Shown here: one piece after another, positions 27,131-35,769 of the stretch | Position numbering within the stretch: position 1 is the first letter of the stretch | Layout: each line of letters begins with the position of its first letter | From: Labilibacter marinus | GTDB taxonomy: Bacteria > Bacteroidota > Bacteroidia > Bacteroidales > Marinilabiliaceae | Reading direction: 5' to 3' | DNA length: 64,000 nucleotides | NCBI RefSeq assembly: GCF_001659685.2 | Contig: NZ_LXYE02000042.1 | Coordinates: 1 to 64,000, forward strand | Program-made: the position numbers and the translations under genes | The notes under the pieces: generated by a model | Seen by the model: only the letters and a program-made list of their open reading frames with translations | What the model was told of the DNA's origin: nothing | The model's database searches: none

Positions 27131-28327
27131 GTGTTAAAGAAACAGAAAAAAATTCTAATAATCCCAGCTTTAGATGATCATGTTGATTTAATTAATCTTG
27201 CTAAGCAGAAGGGGTATATTGTAATAACATGCGATAATAATCCCGAAAACATTGGACACTTTTATGGGAATGTTAGTAAAAATATTAGTTTACTAGATGT
27301 TAATAAACTAATATCTACTGCTAAGAAAAATAGAATTAATGCTGTTTGTGCATTTAGTACGGATATAGGAGCGGTAGCTGCAAATAAAATTGCGCGTGAA
27401 TTAAATATGCATTACAATCCTTTTGAGGCAGTTGAGATTATGGCTAGTAAAAAGTTGTTTAGAGAATTTCTATGTGCCAATAATTTTCTTTCTCCAAAAT
27501 TTCAAGTGATTGAAAAGTATGATCAATTAAATCTTGATGATTTGAATTTACCTTTGATTATAAAGCCAACTGACAGGGCGGGGAGCAAAGGTGTTCAGAT
27601 TATAAATGAAATTGAAGGGTTAAGGGAGAAAATTGATTTTGCTTTAAGCTATTCTTTTAAGAAAGAGGTAATTATTGAGGAATATATTGAAACTGATTTC
27701 AAACAAGTTCATGGAGATGCAATTGTACAGAATGGAAGGTTGTTATTTCAGTGTCTGGGAGACCAGTATTTTGGAGAAGGGGCATTGAGGTTTTCTCCAA
27801 TAGCAACGACTTTTCCAACGACAATCCCTATAGTTTTAAAAGAAAAATTAATTGATGAACTAAAGAGGTTTGTTGAAACTATTGGATATAAAAATGGGGG
27901 AATTAATGTCGAGGCAAGAATTAACAAAAACGGAGAGATTGTTTTTATTGAATTAGGCCCTAGATTCGGAGGGAATTTTATACCTAAAGCTATTGAGTTT
28001 GCTTGTGGAGTGAATGTGTCAAAATGTGCATTTCAACTGGCAATAAAGACGCCAATTACTATTTCAAGTTACAATATAAATGATTGTATTTTTCAATTGA
28101 TTTTAAGATCAACTGTTAGTGGTAAATTCCGTTCCGTTAATATAGATGACAAGAAACAGTTTAGGATTCTTCAAGATTACTCAATTAAGAATAAAGGCGA
28201 TGAGGTTACCGTAGGTGATGGAACAGGGAATATTATTTCAGTATACATTATTGAGGCTGTAAGTAAAGATGTTTCTATAGAGATTATTAGAAATATAAAA
28301 AATTATTTTAACGTTATTATTGATTAG
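27131..28327 (+). CDS. ATP-grasp domain protein
   Basis: 398 residues starting at a GTG (no ATG is available before residue about 90). An N-terminal Rossmann-like part (KILIIPALDDHVDLINLAKQKGY) precedes an ATP-grasp core: FREFLCANNFLSPKF, PLIIKPTDRAGSKGVQII, the VIIEEYIE linker and the catalytic GGINVEARINKNGEIVFIELGPRFGGNF with Mg-binding E...E/N. It probably ligates an amino or carboxyl group, for example decorating a sugar with an amino acid. It is the only plus-strand gene in the middle of the cluster, facing the GT-C-like gene with a four-base overlap. The substrate is unknown. Confidence 0.88.
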   Translation: MLKKQKKILIIPALDDHVDLINLAKQKGYIVITCDNNPENIGHFYGNVSKNISLLDVNKLISTAKKNRINAVCAFSTDIGAVAANKIARELNMHYNPFEAVEIMASKKLFREFLCANNFLSPKFQVIEKYDQLNLDDLNLPLIIKPTDRAGSKGVQIINEIEGLREKIDFALSYSFKKEVIIEEYIETDFKQVHGDAIVQNGRLLFQCLGDQYFGEGALRFSPIATTFPTTIPIVLKEKLIDELKRFVETIGYKNGGINVEARINKNGEIVFIELGPRFGGNFIPKAIEFACGVNVSKCAFQLAIKTPITISSYNINDCIFQLILRSTVSGKFRSVNIDDKKQFRILQDYSIKNKGDEVTVGDGTGNIISVYIIEAVSKDVSIEIIRNIKNYFNVIID

Positions 28328-29718
28328 TTACGATTAAGTCTATTTTTTAGATTCAAGAATGTATTTGCACATATTATCAAGATTATTGGAATGAATGGGT
28401 AAAGAAATCTAGGGTTACCTCCGAATGTAACTAAGGCTTGCAGTACTGAGCCTATGATTATTATTACCCAAAGGAAATTATTAGTATTAATAAATACCTT
28501 ACTCTTTATACTGGTGTGAATTGCAATGATAATAGCTGGAATTAATATAATACTAAGAATAACTAGCAGTATTTTTTGTATGCCTAATAGTAATGTATAA
28601 ATGTTAATGATTTCTGGAATCCTTATGTTTTCATTTTTGATAGGGATATCCCTATGTGTCCAGAAGAGATACCAAGATTGGGCTACTTGTTGTAGGTATT
28701 CCTTAGGGTTGTGGATGATTAATTTTTTGCTTATTTTATGTAAAAGGTGTGATAATTCAGGGCCAGTTAGTTGGGTTTGCTCTATCAGCTCATCGTAAGC
28801 TCGCCATATAGAAAGGGCTTCTATTGATTCAAAATCCATATTTTTTTTAACTGTAAGGAAAGAATTACTATTCTCTTGTTGATTTTTATAAATTTCAAAG
28901 GAGTCGTCGATATGTTTTTGGTAAATAGAGCTAATATCATCGTGCTCACCCTTAGGTAGGTGAAAAAACTTTACTGTTGTTTGCGCAAGATTTATTCCAG
29001 AGTACGTAGTAACAGTAAACCAATTATTATTTATGAGGTTGAGCGAGCACCAGCTAAAATAAGCGATAAATGGGAAGATTAAAATGACTAGTACTTTTTT
29101 TATATGAATACCAAGCTTCTTTTTTTTAATGTTAAAGGCCATGAATAAAGCTAGTATAGGAGGGATGTAAATAAACATTGGGCGTATTAAAAAGCAGAAT
29201 GTTAGTATCAAAGAGGTGATAAGATAAAACTTTAAACCACTTTTCAGTAAAATAAGTTCGTATCTAATAATTATCCATATTGATAGAGTTAATGTAAATA
29301 AGGTTGCAGATTCTGTTAATATGTTATATTCATACATCATAACCTTCACAAGGGTGTAAAAGAAAAGAGTAGAGATAAATGCATATCTACTAGGCAGTCG
29401 CCGTTTTAATAAATCATATAGAAGAAATGTAGATGTAGTTTGCATTATTGTTTGAATAAATACTACAATCAGATAATACCTCCCTAAAGAGGTAAATAGT
29501 AATAGTGGGTATCCTGGGGTGCGCCATCCGTCATATTGAAGAAGTTTACCTTTAATAATGTAAGAAGCCAACTCTCTGTATGCATGAGAGTCAGGCTCAA
29601 ACACAGGAATCTGGTAAGCAATTGCTAATATGGCGCGTAAAAACAAACCAATTAATAAGGTAATAGAGAGCGGATGTTTAAGATATATTCTAAGATTATA
29701 AATTTGTTTAATCTTCAT
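28324..29718 (-). CDS. GT-C (GT39-like) membrane glycosyltransferase
   Basis: 464 residues with about 9-10 membrane helices. After the first helix comes the acidic acceptor motif and GT39 loop VFEPDSHAYRELASYIIKG, then LQYDGWRTPGYPLLLF, the classic 'RtPgYP' signature of dolichyl/polyprenyl-phosphate-mannose-dependent transferases. It would use a polyprenyl-phosphate sugar at the periplasmic face. Its start overlaps the next gene upstream (29708) by 11 bases, so the two polytopic genes are coupled. Confidence 0.82.
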   Translation of the reverse strand: MKIKQIYNLRIYLKHPLSITLLIGLFLRAILAIAYQIPVFEPDSHAYRELASYIIKGKLLQYDGWRTPGYPLLLFTSLGRYYLIVVFIQTIMQTTSTFLLYDLLKRRLPSRYAFISTLFFYTLVKVMMYEYNILTESATLFTLTLSIWIIIRYELILLKSGLKFYLITSLILTFCFLIRPMFIYIPPILALFMAFNIKKKKLGIHIKKVLVILIFPFIAYFSWCSLNLINNNWFTVTTYSGINLAQTTVKFFHLPKGEHDDISSIYQKHIDDSFEIYKNQQENSNSFLTVKKNMDFESIEALSIWRAYDELIEQTQLTGPELSHLLHKISKKLIIHNPKEYLQQVAQSWYLFWTHRDIPIKNENIRIPEIINIYTLLLGIQKILLVILSIILIPAIIIAIHTSIKSKVFINTNNFLWVIIIIGSVLQALVTFGGNPRFLYPFIPIILIICANTFLNLKNRLNRN

Positions 29719-31465
29719 TTTGTTTTTTTTCAGAGCTATATATTGTGTAATAAATATCCTCCCATAAAATACTATAATTATTCCTGTTTAAGAATGTTTT
29801 TAAAGCTATGTGACTTTTTACCCGGTTTAAATAAGTTTCTGATCTATCTTCATCAAGGTAGTTGTAAATAGGTTCAGAAAATGAGAATATTGTTTCGAAC
29901 TTATGAACTAATACTATAGGTAAGATGTCAATTTCGCTTTCTGCTCGACAAAGCTGTTGTTCAAAATTAAAGCTGTCATACGCCCAGATCCAAGGGTTAT
30001 ATACATATGGTTTAGTATTTGTTAAGTAATGTAACATAGGCATTTTATCATATACCATTAAATATTCTCCAGGTTTTACTATTTCCTTTAATTTACTTAT
30101 AATTATATTGCAAACATAGGCTCTTTCTGGTGTGGTGTGTACGTGTTGTGCAAGAGGAGAGTTTATTTTTGCTGTTTTGTTTAACCTGCTTCCGGGATCA
30201 AAATAGGCACCATTGGCAATGAAATATAATTTTACAACAAAAAAAGCAAAGATAAATATAATAGAGATACTTTTTAATCGATTCCTACAGATAGAGATAA
30301 ATTGATTAGTATAAACGTTATTGTATGATAATTTTATGTTTTTAATATCCCACAAAAGAAAAAAGAAAAAAGGTAATGCAATCCATATTGAAGTATGACC
30401 GATGCTATGTATTCCAGGGTCGGTACCGATAGGAAGAAAAATAGAGGTAACCAATGCGCCAAAAGCAATAAGCCTAATTTGAGAGCTTCTATTTTTGTTA
30501 AAGGCCACAATTGTGCAACTCGCTATACATATAAAATAAGTGGTGAAAATTGGATTCTGTATGAGAATAAAAATGTAAAATATACCAATAAAGACATTGC
30601 ATATTTTTGTTAATATTTTACTAGATAGTTGTTCTTGAACTATTAGTAATATAAAAGTGCCAACGCAAAGTATTGAACCGGTTTTTATCACACCAACATA
30701 GTCAATAATGTATTTCTTTACTAGAATGAATATATTATGATTGCTGTCAGATTCTATAGAGTGCTGGCTAATCATAGAAAGGGCTTTTCTAAATATTTCT
30801 AAATGTCCCAGAAGGTGCATGATTGTTAATGTTAGTACTATTCCAACTAGAATTCCTATGCAGTAGTATCCCATTAACCTTAAATTTGTTTTCCAACTGC
30901 TTTGCTTGCACTGAATATGATAAAATGGAATAAGGAGAATGAGTGCCGAAATAGTTATGGTTGGAAGACTTGCGAAAGCACTTATGCCAGTACAAAAGCC
31001 AGCTAAAAAGATGAAAGCTTTTTTATGATTGATCAATCCTTTAAAAAAATAATACAGAACAAGGACTGACATAAAACCAGATAATGTGTTATAGCTAAAA
31101 TTAACTACGCCAATTCCTTTACTCACCATTATCATTAGTAAAGCGATGATGATGTGTTTGTTGGGAATATACGGTTTAAGGATGTTTCTAGATATTAACA
31201 TGGTAGCAATAATCGTGATTGCTCCTAGTATACGGAAACTGAGGATTCCACCAGCTGGTAAAATGGTATACCATGCTCCTCCAATTATCGAGGTAAGCCA
31301 AAATAGCATATTGTACTCAATTGAAGATGGAGCGTTAAAAACTTGTTGATATGATGAGAGTGCAAAACCTTCATCGCAAACATCAAAACCCTGAAACATT
31401 ATTGAAATAAAGTATAAAATTATTCCTAAAAAAGTTAAAATGGTATCTCTAGAATTGATATTCAT
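29708..31465 (-). CDS. Large polytopic membrane protein, GT-C-like
   Basis: 585 residues with roughly 11-12 membrane helices and a soluble C-terminal region of about 150 residues (TTPERAYVCNIIISKLKEIVKPGEYLMVYDK...). An acidic pair just after the first helix (FDVCDEGFALSSYQ) sits where GT-C enzymes carry their catalytic DE/DD motif. No family name can be given with certainty; a membrane glycosyltransferase acting on the same glycan is the best guess. Coupled to the downstream GT39-like gene. Confidence 0.68.
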   Translation of the reverse strand: MNINSRDTILTFLGIILYFISIMFQGFDVCDEGFALSSYQQVFNAPSSIEYNMLFWLTSIIGGAWYTILPAGGILSFRILGAITIIATMLISRNILKPYIPNKHIIIALLMIMVSKGIGVVNFSYNTLSGFMSVLVLYYFFKGLINHKKAFIFLAGFCTGISAFASLPTITISALILLIPFYHIQCKQSSWKTNLRLMGYYCIGILVGIVLTLTIMHLLGHLEIFRKALSMISQHSIESDSNHNIFILVKKYIIDYVGVIKTGSILCVGTFILLIVQEQLSSKILTKICNVFIGIFYIFILIQNPIFTTYFICIASCTIVAFNKNRSSQIRLIAFGALVTSIFLPIGTDPGIHSIGHTSIWIALPFFFFLLWDIKNIKLSYNNVYTNQFISICRNRLKSISIIFIFAFFVVKLYFIANGAYFDPGSRLNKTAKINSPLAQHVHTTPERAYVCNIIISKLKEIVKPGEYLMVYDKMPMLHYLTNTKPYVYNPWIWAYDSFNFEQQLCRAESEIDILPIVLVHKFETIFSFSEPIYNYLDEDRSETYLNRVKSHIALKTFLNRNNYSILWEDIYYTIYSSEKKQNED

Positions 31466-31511
31466 AATCGGAGAGTGTACTGTTGATTGGTTTAATTTTA
31501 TTGAGATAATT

Positions 31512-32450
31512 CTACATTACTAAAGAGTATTTATAGACATTATTGATTACACCCCTTGCTCCAAAACTATTCTTTTGCTTCAATAGATTATGGTTCAAGG
31601 TGAGTCCGTCAGATTCATTGGAATGACCCATGTCAATTTTATCAATAATATTTTTTGAATTTATAATAGAGTTATAAATAGCATCTACTCCCCCAATTTG
31701 ATTTCCATTGTCGGTAGAGCTGACATATTGTATTTTTAAAATGTTATTGAAATAAAATAAAAGAATACCTGCTATTACTGTTTCATCTTTCTTTGCTAAA
31801 ATAAGTTTTATGTTATCAGGAAATCTATTTTTCAAAGTTTTTATTTCAGATAAAGAGTGAACTGGTTTACAATCATATTTTATAGAAAGGTTATCTTCCA
31901 ATATGTTCCAAAACGATGTTAAGTCATCACTAAAGGAGACTTCTACATTATTTTTTATTGCCTTTGAAAGGCAGGACTTTCTACCTTTTGATTTGAAGAA
32001 TGGTTTTGTTAAATCAAGAACAGAGGAAAGGTAGCTCGATGTTTTGTTGGCATTCATCTTAAATAAAAAATACTCTTCTTCTCCTCCAAAATGTGTTTTG
32101 TATATTTCAGGAATACACTTTATTGTTACTGCTTTAACGCCTTTTGATACTAGGTAACTATTTAAGAAATTTCCAATTTTAAGATACTCATTTGAAGTAG
32201 TTTTATATTTGATGATGATCCCTCCGAAAGTTAATCCTTGATGACTAAATATTTGATTATCTACAATATTGGCAGGGAGAATGGCAACAAGTTTACTTTG
32301 TTTATAAACCATTAAAGAGTAATCTTCAAACCTATCCGAATGATACTCCATGAAATCACGCTTGAATAAAAAGAGTCCGTTTTTAGATTGGCTTACAAAC
32401 TCATCCCATTCTTGTTTTTTTTCTTTAGTATACCTTACAACCTCTAACAT
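31512..32450 (-). CDS. FemAB/GNAT-like acyltransferase
   Basis: 312 residues with the GNAT-like fold of FemAB-type proteins: YTKEKKQEWDEFVSQSKNGLFLFKRDFMEYHSDRFEDYS at the start (given here in part), the 'LVAILPANIVDNQIFSHQGLTFGGII' strand block and the late DETVIAGILLFYFNN...DAIYNSIINSKN pattern. It may N-acylate the amino sugar made by the FdtA/FdtB enzymes, the step done by a different acetyltransferase type (FdtC/QdtC, left-handed helix) in the known pathways. The start overlaps the FdtA-like gene by seven bases. Confidence 0.75.
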   Translation of the reverse strand: MLEVVRYTKEKKQEWDEFVSQSKNGLFLFKRDFMEYHSDRFEDYSLMVYKQSKLVAILPANIVDNQIFSHQGLTFGGIIIKYKTTSNEYLKIGNFLNSYLVSKGVKAVTIKCIPEIYKTHFGGEEEYFLFKMNANKTSSYLSSVLDLTKPFFKSKGRKSCLSKAIKNNVEVSFSDDLTSFWNILEDNLSIKYDCKPVHSLSEIKTLKNRFPDNIKLILAKKDETVIAGILLFYFNNILKIQYVSSTDNGNQIGGVDAIYNSIINSKNIIDKIDMGHSNESDGLTLNHNLLKQKNSFGARGVINNVYKYSLVM

Positions 32451-32851
32451 ATACTATTCTTAAACTTTATAAAATCTCTTATGTAATCATCTTCTGAATA
32501 AAGTTCGGATGCTATTACTAGTACAATGCTTCCAGAACTGAATTCATTTATTTCTCTCCAGATACCTGAATGTATAATTAATCCATTTCTTGGATTATTT
32601 AAAAAGATTGTCTTCTCTTTCTTTCCATCGTTAATAATTATATTGAAGCTTCCACTGGCTGCTACTATAAGTTGCGAAAGATTTTTATGCGCATGTCCGC
32701 CTCTTTCTGCACCAGCGGGAATGTCATAAGTAAAATACACCCGTTTAATATCAAATGGAATAATGCCTTCAGCTTCTGCAAAGCTCAACGATCCTTTTTC
32801 TGAAGGGATTTTAGGTAATGTTATTATTTTGCAATCTTCAATGTTGGCCAT
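32444..32851 (-). CDS. FdtA/QdtA-like sugar 3,4-ketoisomerase (cupin)
   Basis: 135 residues, a single cupin. FdtA/QdtA enzymes convert dTDP-4-keto-6-deoxy-glucose to the 3-keto sugar before amination. The catalytic pair is intact in AERGGHAHKNLSQ (His-x-His), and the ending IREINEF...DDYIRDF is normal. It overlaps an FdtA-like paralogue by one base and the acyltransferase gene by seven. With the FdtB-like aminotransferase on the other strand this supplies a 3-amino-3,6-dideoxyhexose for the surface glycan. Confidence 0.86.
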   Translation of the reverse strand: MANIEDCKIITLPKIPSEKGSLSFAEAEGIIPFDIKRVYFTYDIPAGAERGGHAHKNLSQLIVAASGSFNIIINDGKKEKTIFLNNPRNGLIIHSGIWREINEFSSGSIVLVIASELYSEDDYIRDFIKFKNSIC

Positions 32852-33261
32852 TACTCCTTTTTTAACAATTTAATATACTCCATATAGTCACGTACATATT
32901 CGCTATCTTTATGTTTAGTATCTGTAACGACTAGGCAAACGCTGTTAGATAAAAAACCAGTTATTTTTCGCCAAGTCATTTTAGGGATAAATAAGCCGTG
33001 ATTCGTTGTATCCAGTTGAAAGTTTGAATTCTTTTCACCCTCAATTACTTCAACTTTAAAACCTCCAGATAGTGGTATAATAAACTCATTGGTATTAACG
33101 AAGGCATGGCCTCCTCGCTCTTCTCCGCCAGGAACATCATATATCCAATACACCCTATTTATTTTAAACGGGATGTGTTTGTGTTCCTCTAAAAAAGATA
33201 AATTACCACGTAAATCTTTAATTTTTGGAAGTTCTATCTTGCTGACCTCGTTATAACACAT
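32851..33261 (-). CDS. FdtA-like cupin paralogue lacking second active-site His
   Basis: 136 residues from the ATG at 33261; an ATG at 33288 would add nine residues and cover the promoter of the divergent gene. It is clearly homologous to the next gene ([21 protein letters not shown]), but the second His of the HAH pair is Phe and the lysine following is Val. This suggests either a different regiochemistry or a non-catalytic partner. First gene of the leftward cupin-cupin-acyltransferase run. Confidence 0.83.
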   Translation of the reverse strand: MCYNEVSKIELPKIKDLRGNLSFLEEHKHIPFKINRVYWIYDVPGGEERGGHAFVNTNEFIIPLSGGFKVEVIEGEKNSNFQLDTTNHGLFIPKMTWRKITGFLSNSVCLVVTDTKHKDSEYVRDYMEYIKLLKKE

Positions 33262-33269
33262 TGATTTTT

Positions 33270-33277
33270 TATCTTTG
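33270..33277 (+). promoter_or_regulatory. -7 element for the FdtB-like gene
   Basis: TATCTTTG matches TAnnTTTG, 53 bases before the ATG at 33330; no good TTG at -33. It lies next to the start of the divergent cupin gene. Confidence 0.45.
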
Positions 33278-33329
33278 CAAACGCTCAAATATATGCATTA
33301 TTTCATTTATCCCTTTTAAAATCTTATTT

Positions 33330-34436
33330 ATGAAAATACCATTTTTGGATTTACATAGGCAAAACCTTCAGCACAAGCAAGAGTATATGAAGGCGTTTGA
33401 GTCTTTTGTGGATTCTGGTTGGTATATTCTAGGAAAAGGAGTTGAGCGATTTGAAGAGACTTTAGGAAATTATGTTGGTATTAGAAATGTTATTGGGGTA
33501 GGAAATGGTTTAGATGCACTCTCCTTGATTTTAAGAGGATACTTAGAATTGGGTAAACTCCAGGAAGGAGATGAAGTTATAGTTCCTGCGAATACCTACA
33601 TAGCTACAGTTTTATCTATCTCTGAAAATAAACTAAAACCCATCTTTGTTGAGCCTGATGTAAATACCTTTAATTTAAATCCTGCGGAAGTTGAAAGAAA
33701 TATTACTTCGCGAACCAAAGCTATATTGACAGTGCATTTATACGGACAAGTTTCGGGTATGGATAAGTTGATTGATATTGCGAAGAGGAATGATTTGTTA
33801 TTGATTGAAGATAATGCGCAGGCCATAGGAGCGCTTTGTAATGGCAAGCAGACTGGAAGTTTAGGCGATGCAGCAGCTTTTAGCTTTTATCCAGGGAAAA
33901 ACCTAGGGGCATTGGGTGATGGAGGTGCAGTAATAACTGATGATGAAGATTTGACGAAGGTGATTAAAGCTGTTCGGAATTACGGTTCGGAGAAAAAATA
34001 TCACAATGCATATAAAGGAGTTAACTCCAGGTTGGATGAAGTTCAAGCAGCCATTTTAAATGTAAAACTTAAATATCTTGATAAAGAAAATGAGTTAAGA
34101 AGAAAGATAGCGCAAAGGTATCGTACCGAAATAAAAAATAAATCTATTATTTTGCCACAGTGTATAAGCGAAGAAAGTCATGTGTGGCATTTGTTTGTAA
34201 TCAGGTGTGATAAAAGGCAAAAGTTGATCGATTATTTAAACGAAAAAGGAATTGGAAATATGATACATTATCCTGTTGCTCCCCATCAGCAGGAAGCCTA
34301 TGTCGAGTACAATCATTTGAGCTTACCAATAACCGAACAATTACACCGAGAAGTTTTAAGTTTACCTATGTATCCGCTTTTAACAAATGTAGAGGTGGAT
34401 TATATCATCGAGAACATAAATAATTTTGAATACTAA
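33330..34436 (+). CDS. DegT/DnrJ/EryC1/StrS aminotransferase (FdtB/QdtB-like)
   Basis: 368 residues from the ATG at 33330 ([20 protein letters not shown]); the frame continues upstream to a TTG at 33261 but the extra 23 residues are not family-like. PLP enzyme: [45 protein letters not shown] and the Schiff-base K190 in [16 protein letters not shown]. It should aminate a 3-keto-6-deoxy dTDP sugar. Its partners, the FdtA-like cupins, are divergently transcribed from the same gap. Confidence 0.92.
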   Translation: MKIPFLDLHRQNLQHKQEYMKAFESFVDSGWYILGKGVERFEETLGNYVGIRNVIGVGNGLDALSLILRGYLELGKLQEGDEVIVPANTYIATVLSISENKLKPIFVEPDVNTFNLNPAEVERNITSRTKAILTVHLYGQVSGMDKLIDIAKRNDLLLIEDNAQAIGALCNGKQTGSLGDAAAFSFYPGKNLGALGDGGAVITDDEDLTKVIKAVRNYGSEKKYHNAYKGVNSRLDEVQAAILNVKLKYLDKENELRRKIAQRYRTEIKNKSIILPQCISEESHVWHLFVIRCDKRQKLIDYLNEKGIGNMIHYPVAPHQQEAYVEYNHLSLPITEQLHREVLSLPMYPLLTNVEVDYIIENINNFEY

Positions 34437-34447
34437 AAATAAGTAGA

Positions 34448-35101
34448 ATGAAAACCCACATTTTCAACAAACAGAATTCGCTGTTTAATCAGTTTATTGC
34501 AGAAATAAGAGACAAGGAAATTCAGGTAGACCCATTGAGGTTTAGAAGGAATATAGAAAGAATGGGAGAGATTCTGGCCTACGAAATAAGTAAGGAATTG
34601 GAATATCAAAGTATAGATATTCAAACGCCACTTGGTGTATCTCATGAATATGTGAGCAAAGAAAATGTGGTTATAGCTACCATACTTAGAGCCGGTTTAC
34701 CATTACATCAAGGTGTATTAAACTATTTCGATAGTGCCGAAAATTGCTTTGTTTCGGCCTATAGAAAATACAACGAAAAAGGCGATTTTGATATTCATAT
34801 CGAATATATATCTTCTCCATCGCTTGACGATAAAGTAGTTATTTTAACCGACCCGATGTTAGCCAGTGGAGCATCCATGGAATTGGCTTACAAAGCTATC
34901 CTGACAAAAGGAACTCCAAAGCATATTCATATTGCTTCTATCATAGCTAGTGAAGAGGGAGTAGAGTATGTAAAAAACAACATGCCAAGCGACAAAATTA
35001 CTTTATGGATTGGTGCTGTAGATAAAGAGCTGAACGATAAAAAATACATTATCCCAGGTTTGGGTGATGCAGGTGATTTAGCCTTCGGAACAAAACTTTA
35101 A
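34448..35101 (+). CDS. upp: Uracil phosphoribosyltransferase
   Basis: 217 residues. Salvages uracil with PRPP to UMP. Motifs: RRNIERMGEILAYEIS, TILRAGLPLHQGVLNYF, and the PRPP loop VVILTDPMLASGASMELAYKA; the C-terminal uracil-binding IPGLGDAGDLAFGTKL is complete. Length is usual. It starts 11 bases after the aminotransferase stop, so read-through from the glycan cluster is possible, but the function is unrelated. Confidence 0.95.
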   Translation: MKTHIFNKQNSLFNQFIAEIRDKEIQVDPLRFRRNIERMGEILAYEISKELEYQSIDIQTPLGVSHEYVSKENVVIATILRAGLPLHQGVLNYFDSAENCFVSAYRKYNEKGDFDIHIEYISSPSLDDKVVILTDPMLASGASMELAYKAILTKGTPKHIHIASIIASEEGVEYVKNNMPSDKITLWIGAVDKELNDKKYIIPGLGDAGDLAFGTKL

Positions 35102-35107
35102 TTGCTG

Positions 35108-35145
35108 ATTGGGTGACAATAATGGAATTTGTTATGTCACCCAAT
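35108..35145. terminator. Hairpin between convergent upp and folK
   Basis: 11-bp inverted repeat ATTGGGTGACA / TGTCACCCAAT with a 16-base AT-rich loop, six bases after the upp stop; no T-run. It may act as a bidirectional terminator. Confidence 0.5.
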
Positions 35146-35147
35146 TA

Positions 35148-35642
35148 TTATAAACTTTCAACTAACCTTACCCAACCTTCATCTTCACATTCTTTTCCTA
35201 ACTGTTTTAAGCTTTTCTTAAAAATGGGATGCTTAAAATCGGCCCATCTTTCAATTAAAGGCAATAAAGTAAATTTCCTTTCGTGCAGTTTAGGATGAGG
35301 TATAATTAAGTCTTCTTGATTTACTATTTCCTCGTTGTAAAACAAAATATCAATATCCATGGTACGTCCTTCATAGCCTATTTTAGTTTTAGGTTTTCTA
35401 CCCAGCTCCTTTTCAATCTCTTGTCCTTCTTTTAATATTTCGTTGGGAGATAATGTTGAATTCACCTCAATGACTTGATTAATAAAGTTTTGTTGGTGCT
35501 CAAAACCCCAAGGCTCACTTTCGTAGTTACCCGATTGTTGAAGGATACAACCTATTGATTTTCCAATTAAGTTTTTGGCTTTGCTTATATTTAAAAATCT
35601 ATCTCCTTCGTTTCCGCCTATTAATAATATTACTCGATGCAT
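35148..35642 (-). CDS. folK: HPPK, 6-hydroxymethyl-dihydropterin pyrophosphokinase
   Basis: 164 residues. Makes the pyrophosphate intermediate of folate synthesis. Starts ILLIGGNEGDRFLNISKAKNLI, with YESEPWGFEHQQNFINQVIE, GQEIEKELGRKPKTKIGYEGRTMDIDILFYN (D-x-D metal site) and IPHPKLHERKFTLLPL, all canonical HPPK. Single gene, divergent from sppA. Confidence 0.95.
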   Translation of the reverse strand: MHRVILLIGGNEGDRFLNISKAKNLIGKSIGCILQQSGNYESEPWGFEHQQNFINQVIEVNSTLSPNEILKEGQEIEKELGRKPKTKIGYEGRTMDIDILFYNEEIVNQEDLIIPHPKLHERKFTLLPLIERWADFKHPIFKKSLKQLGKECEDEGWVRLVESL

Positions 35643-35725
35643 CTTTTTGTATCTACAATTTGTGTTGAGCTATGTAAAGCTCTTAATTTTAATCCAACTC
35701 GGCTTAGTATAATAATATGTTTTAA

Positions 35726-35733
35726 TATATTTG
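35726..35733 (+). promoter_or_regulatory. -7 element for sppA
   Basis: TATATTTG matches TAnnTTTG, 37 bases before the ATG; a TTA 19 bases upstream replaces the usual TTG. Confidence 0.5.
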
Positions 35734-35769
35734 CTTGTATTACACAAATCACAAAAATAGCTCAAAATT

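Noticed and set aside
35113-35298. Small plus-strand frame over the upp-folK junction
   Set aside because: It overlaps the folK coding region on the other strand and has no recognisable sequence.
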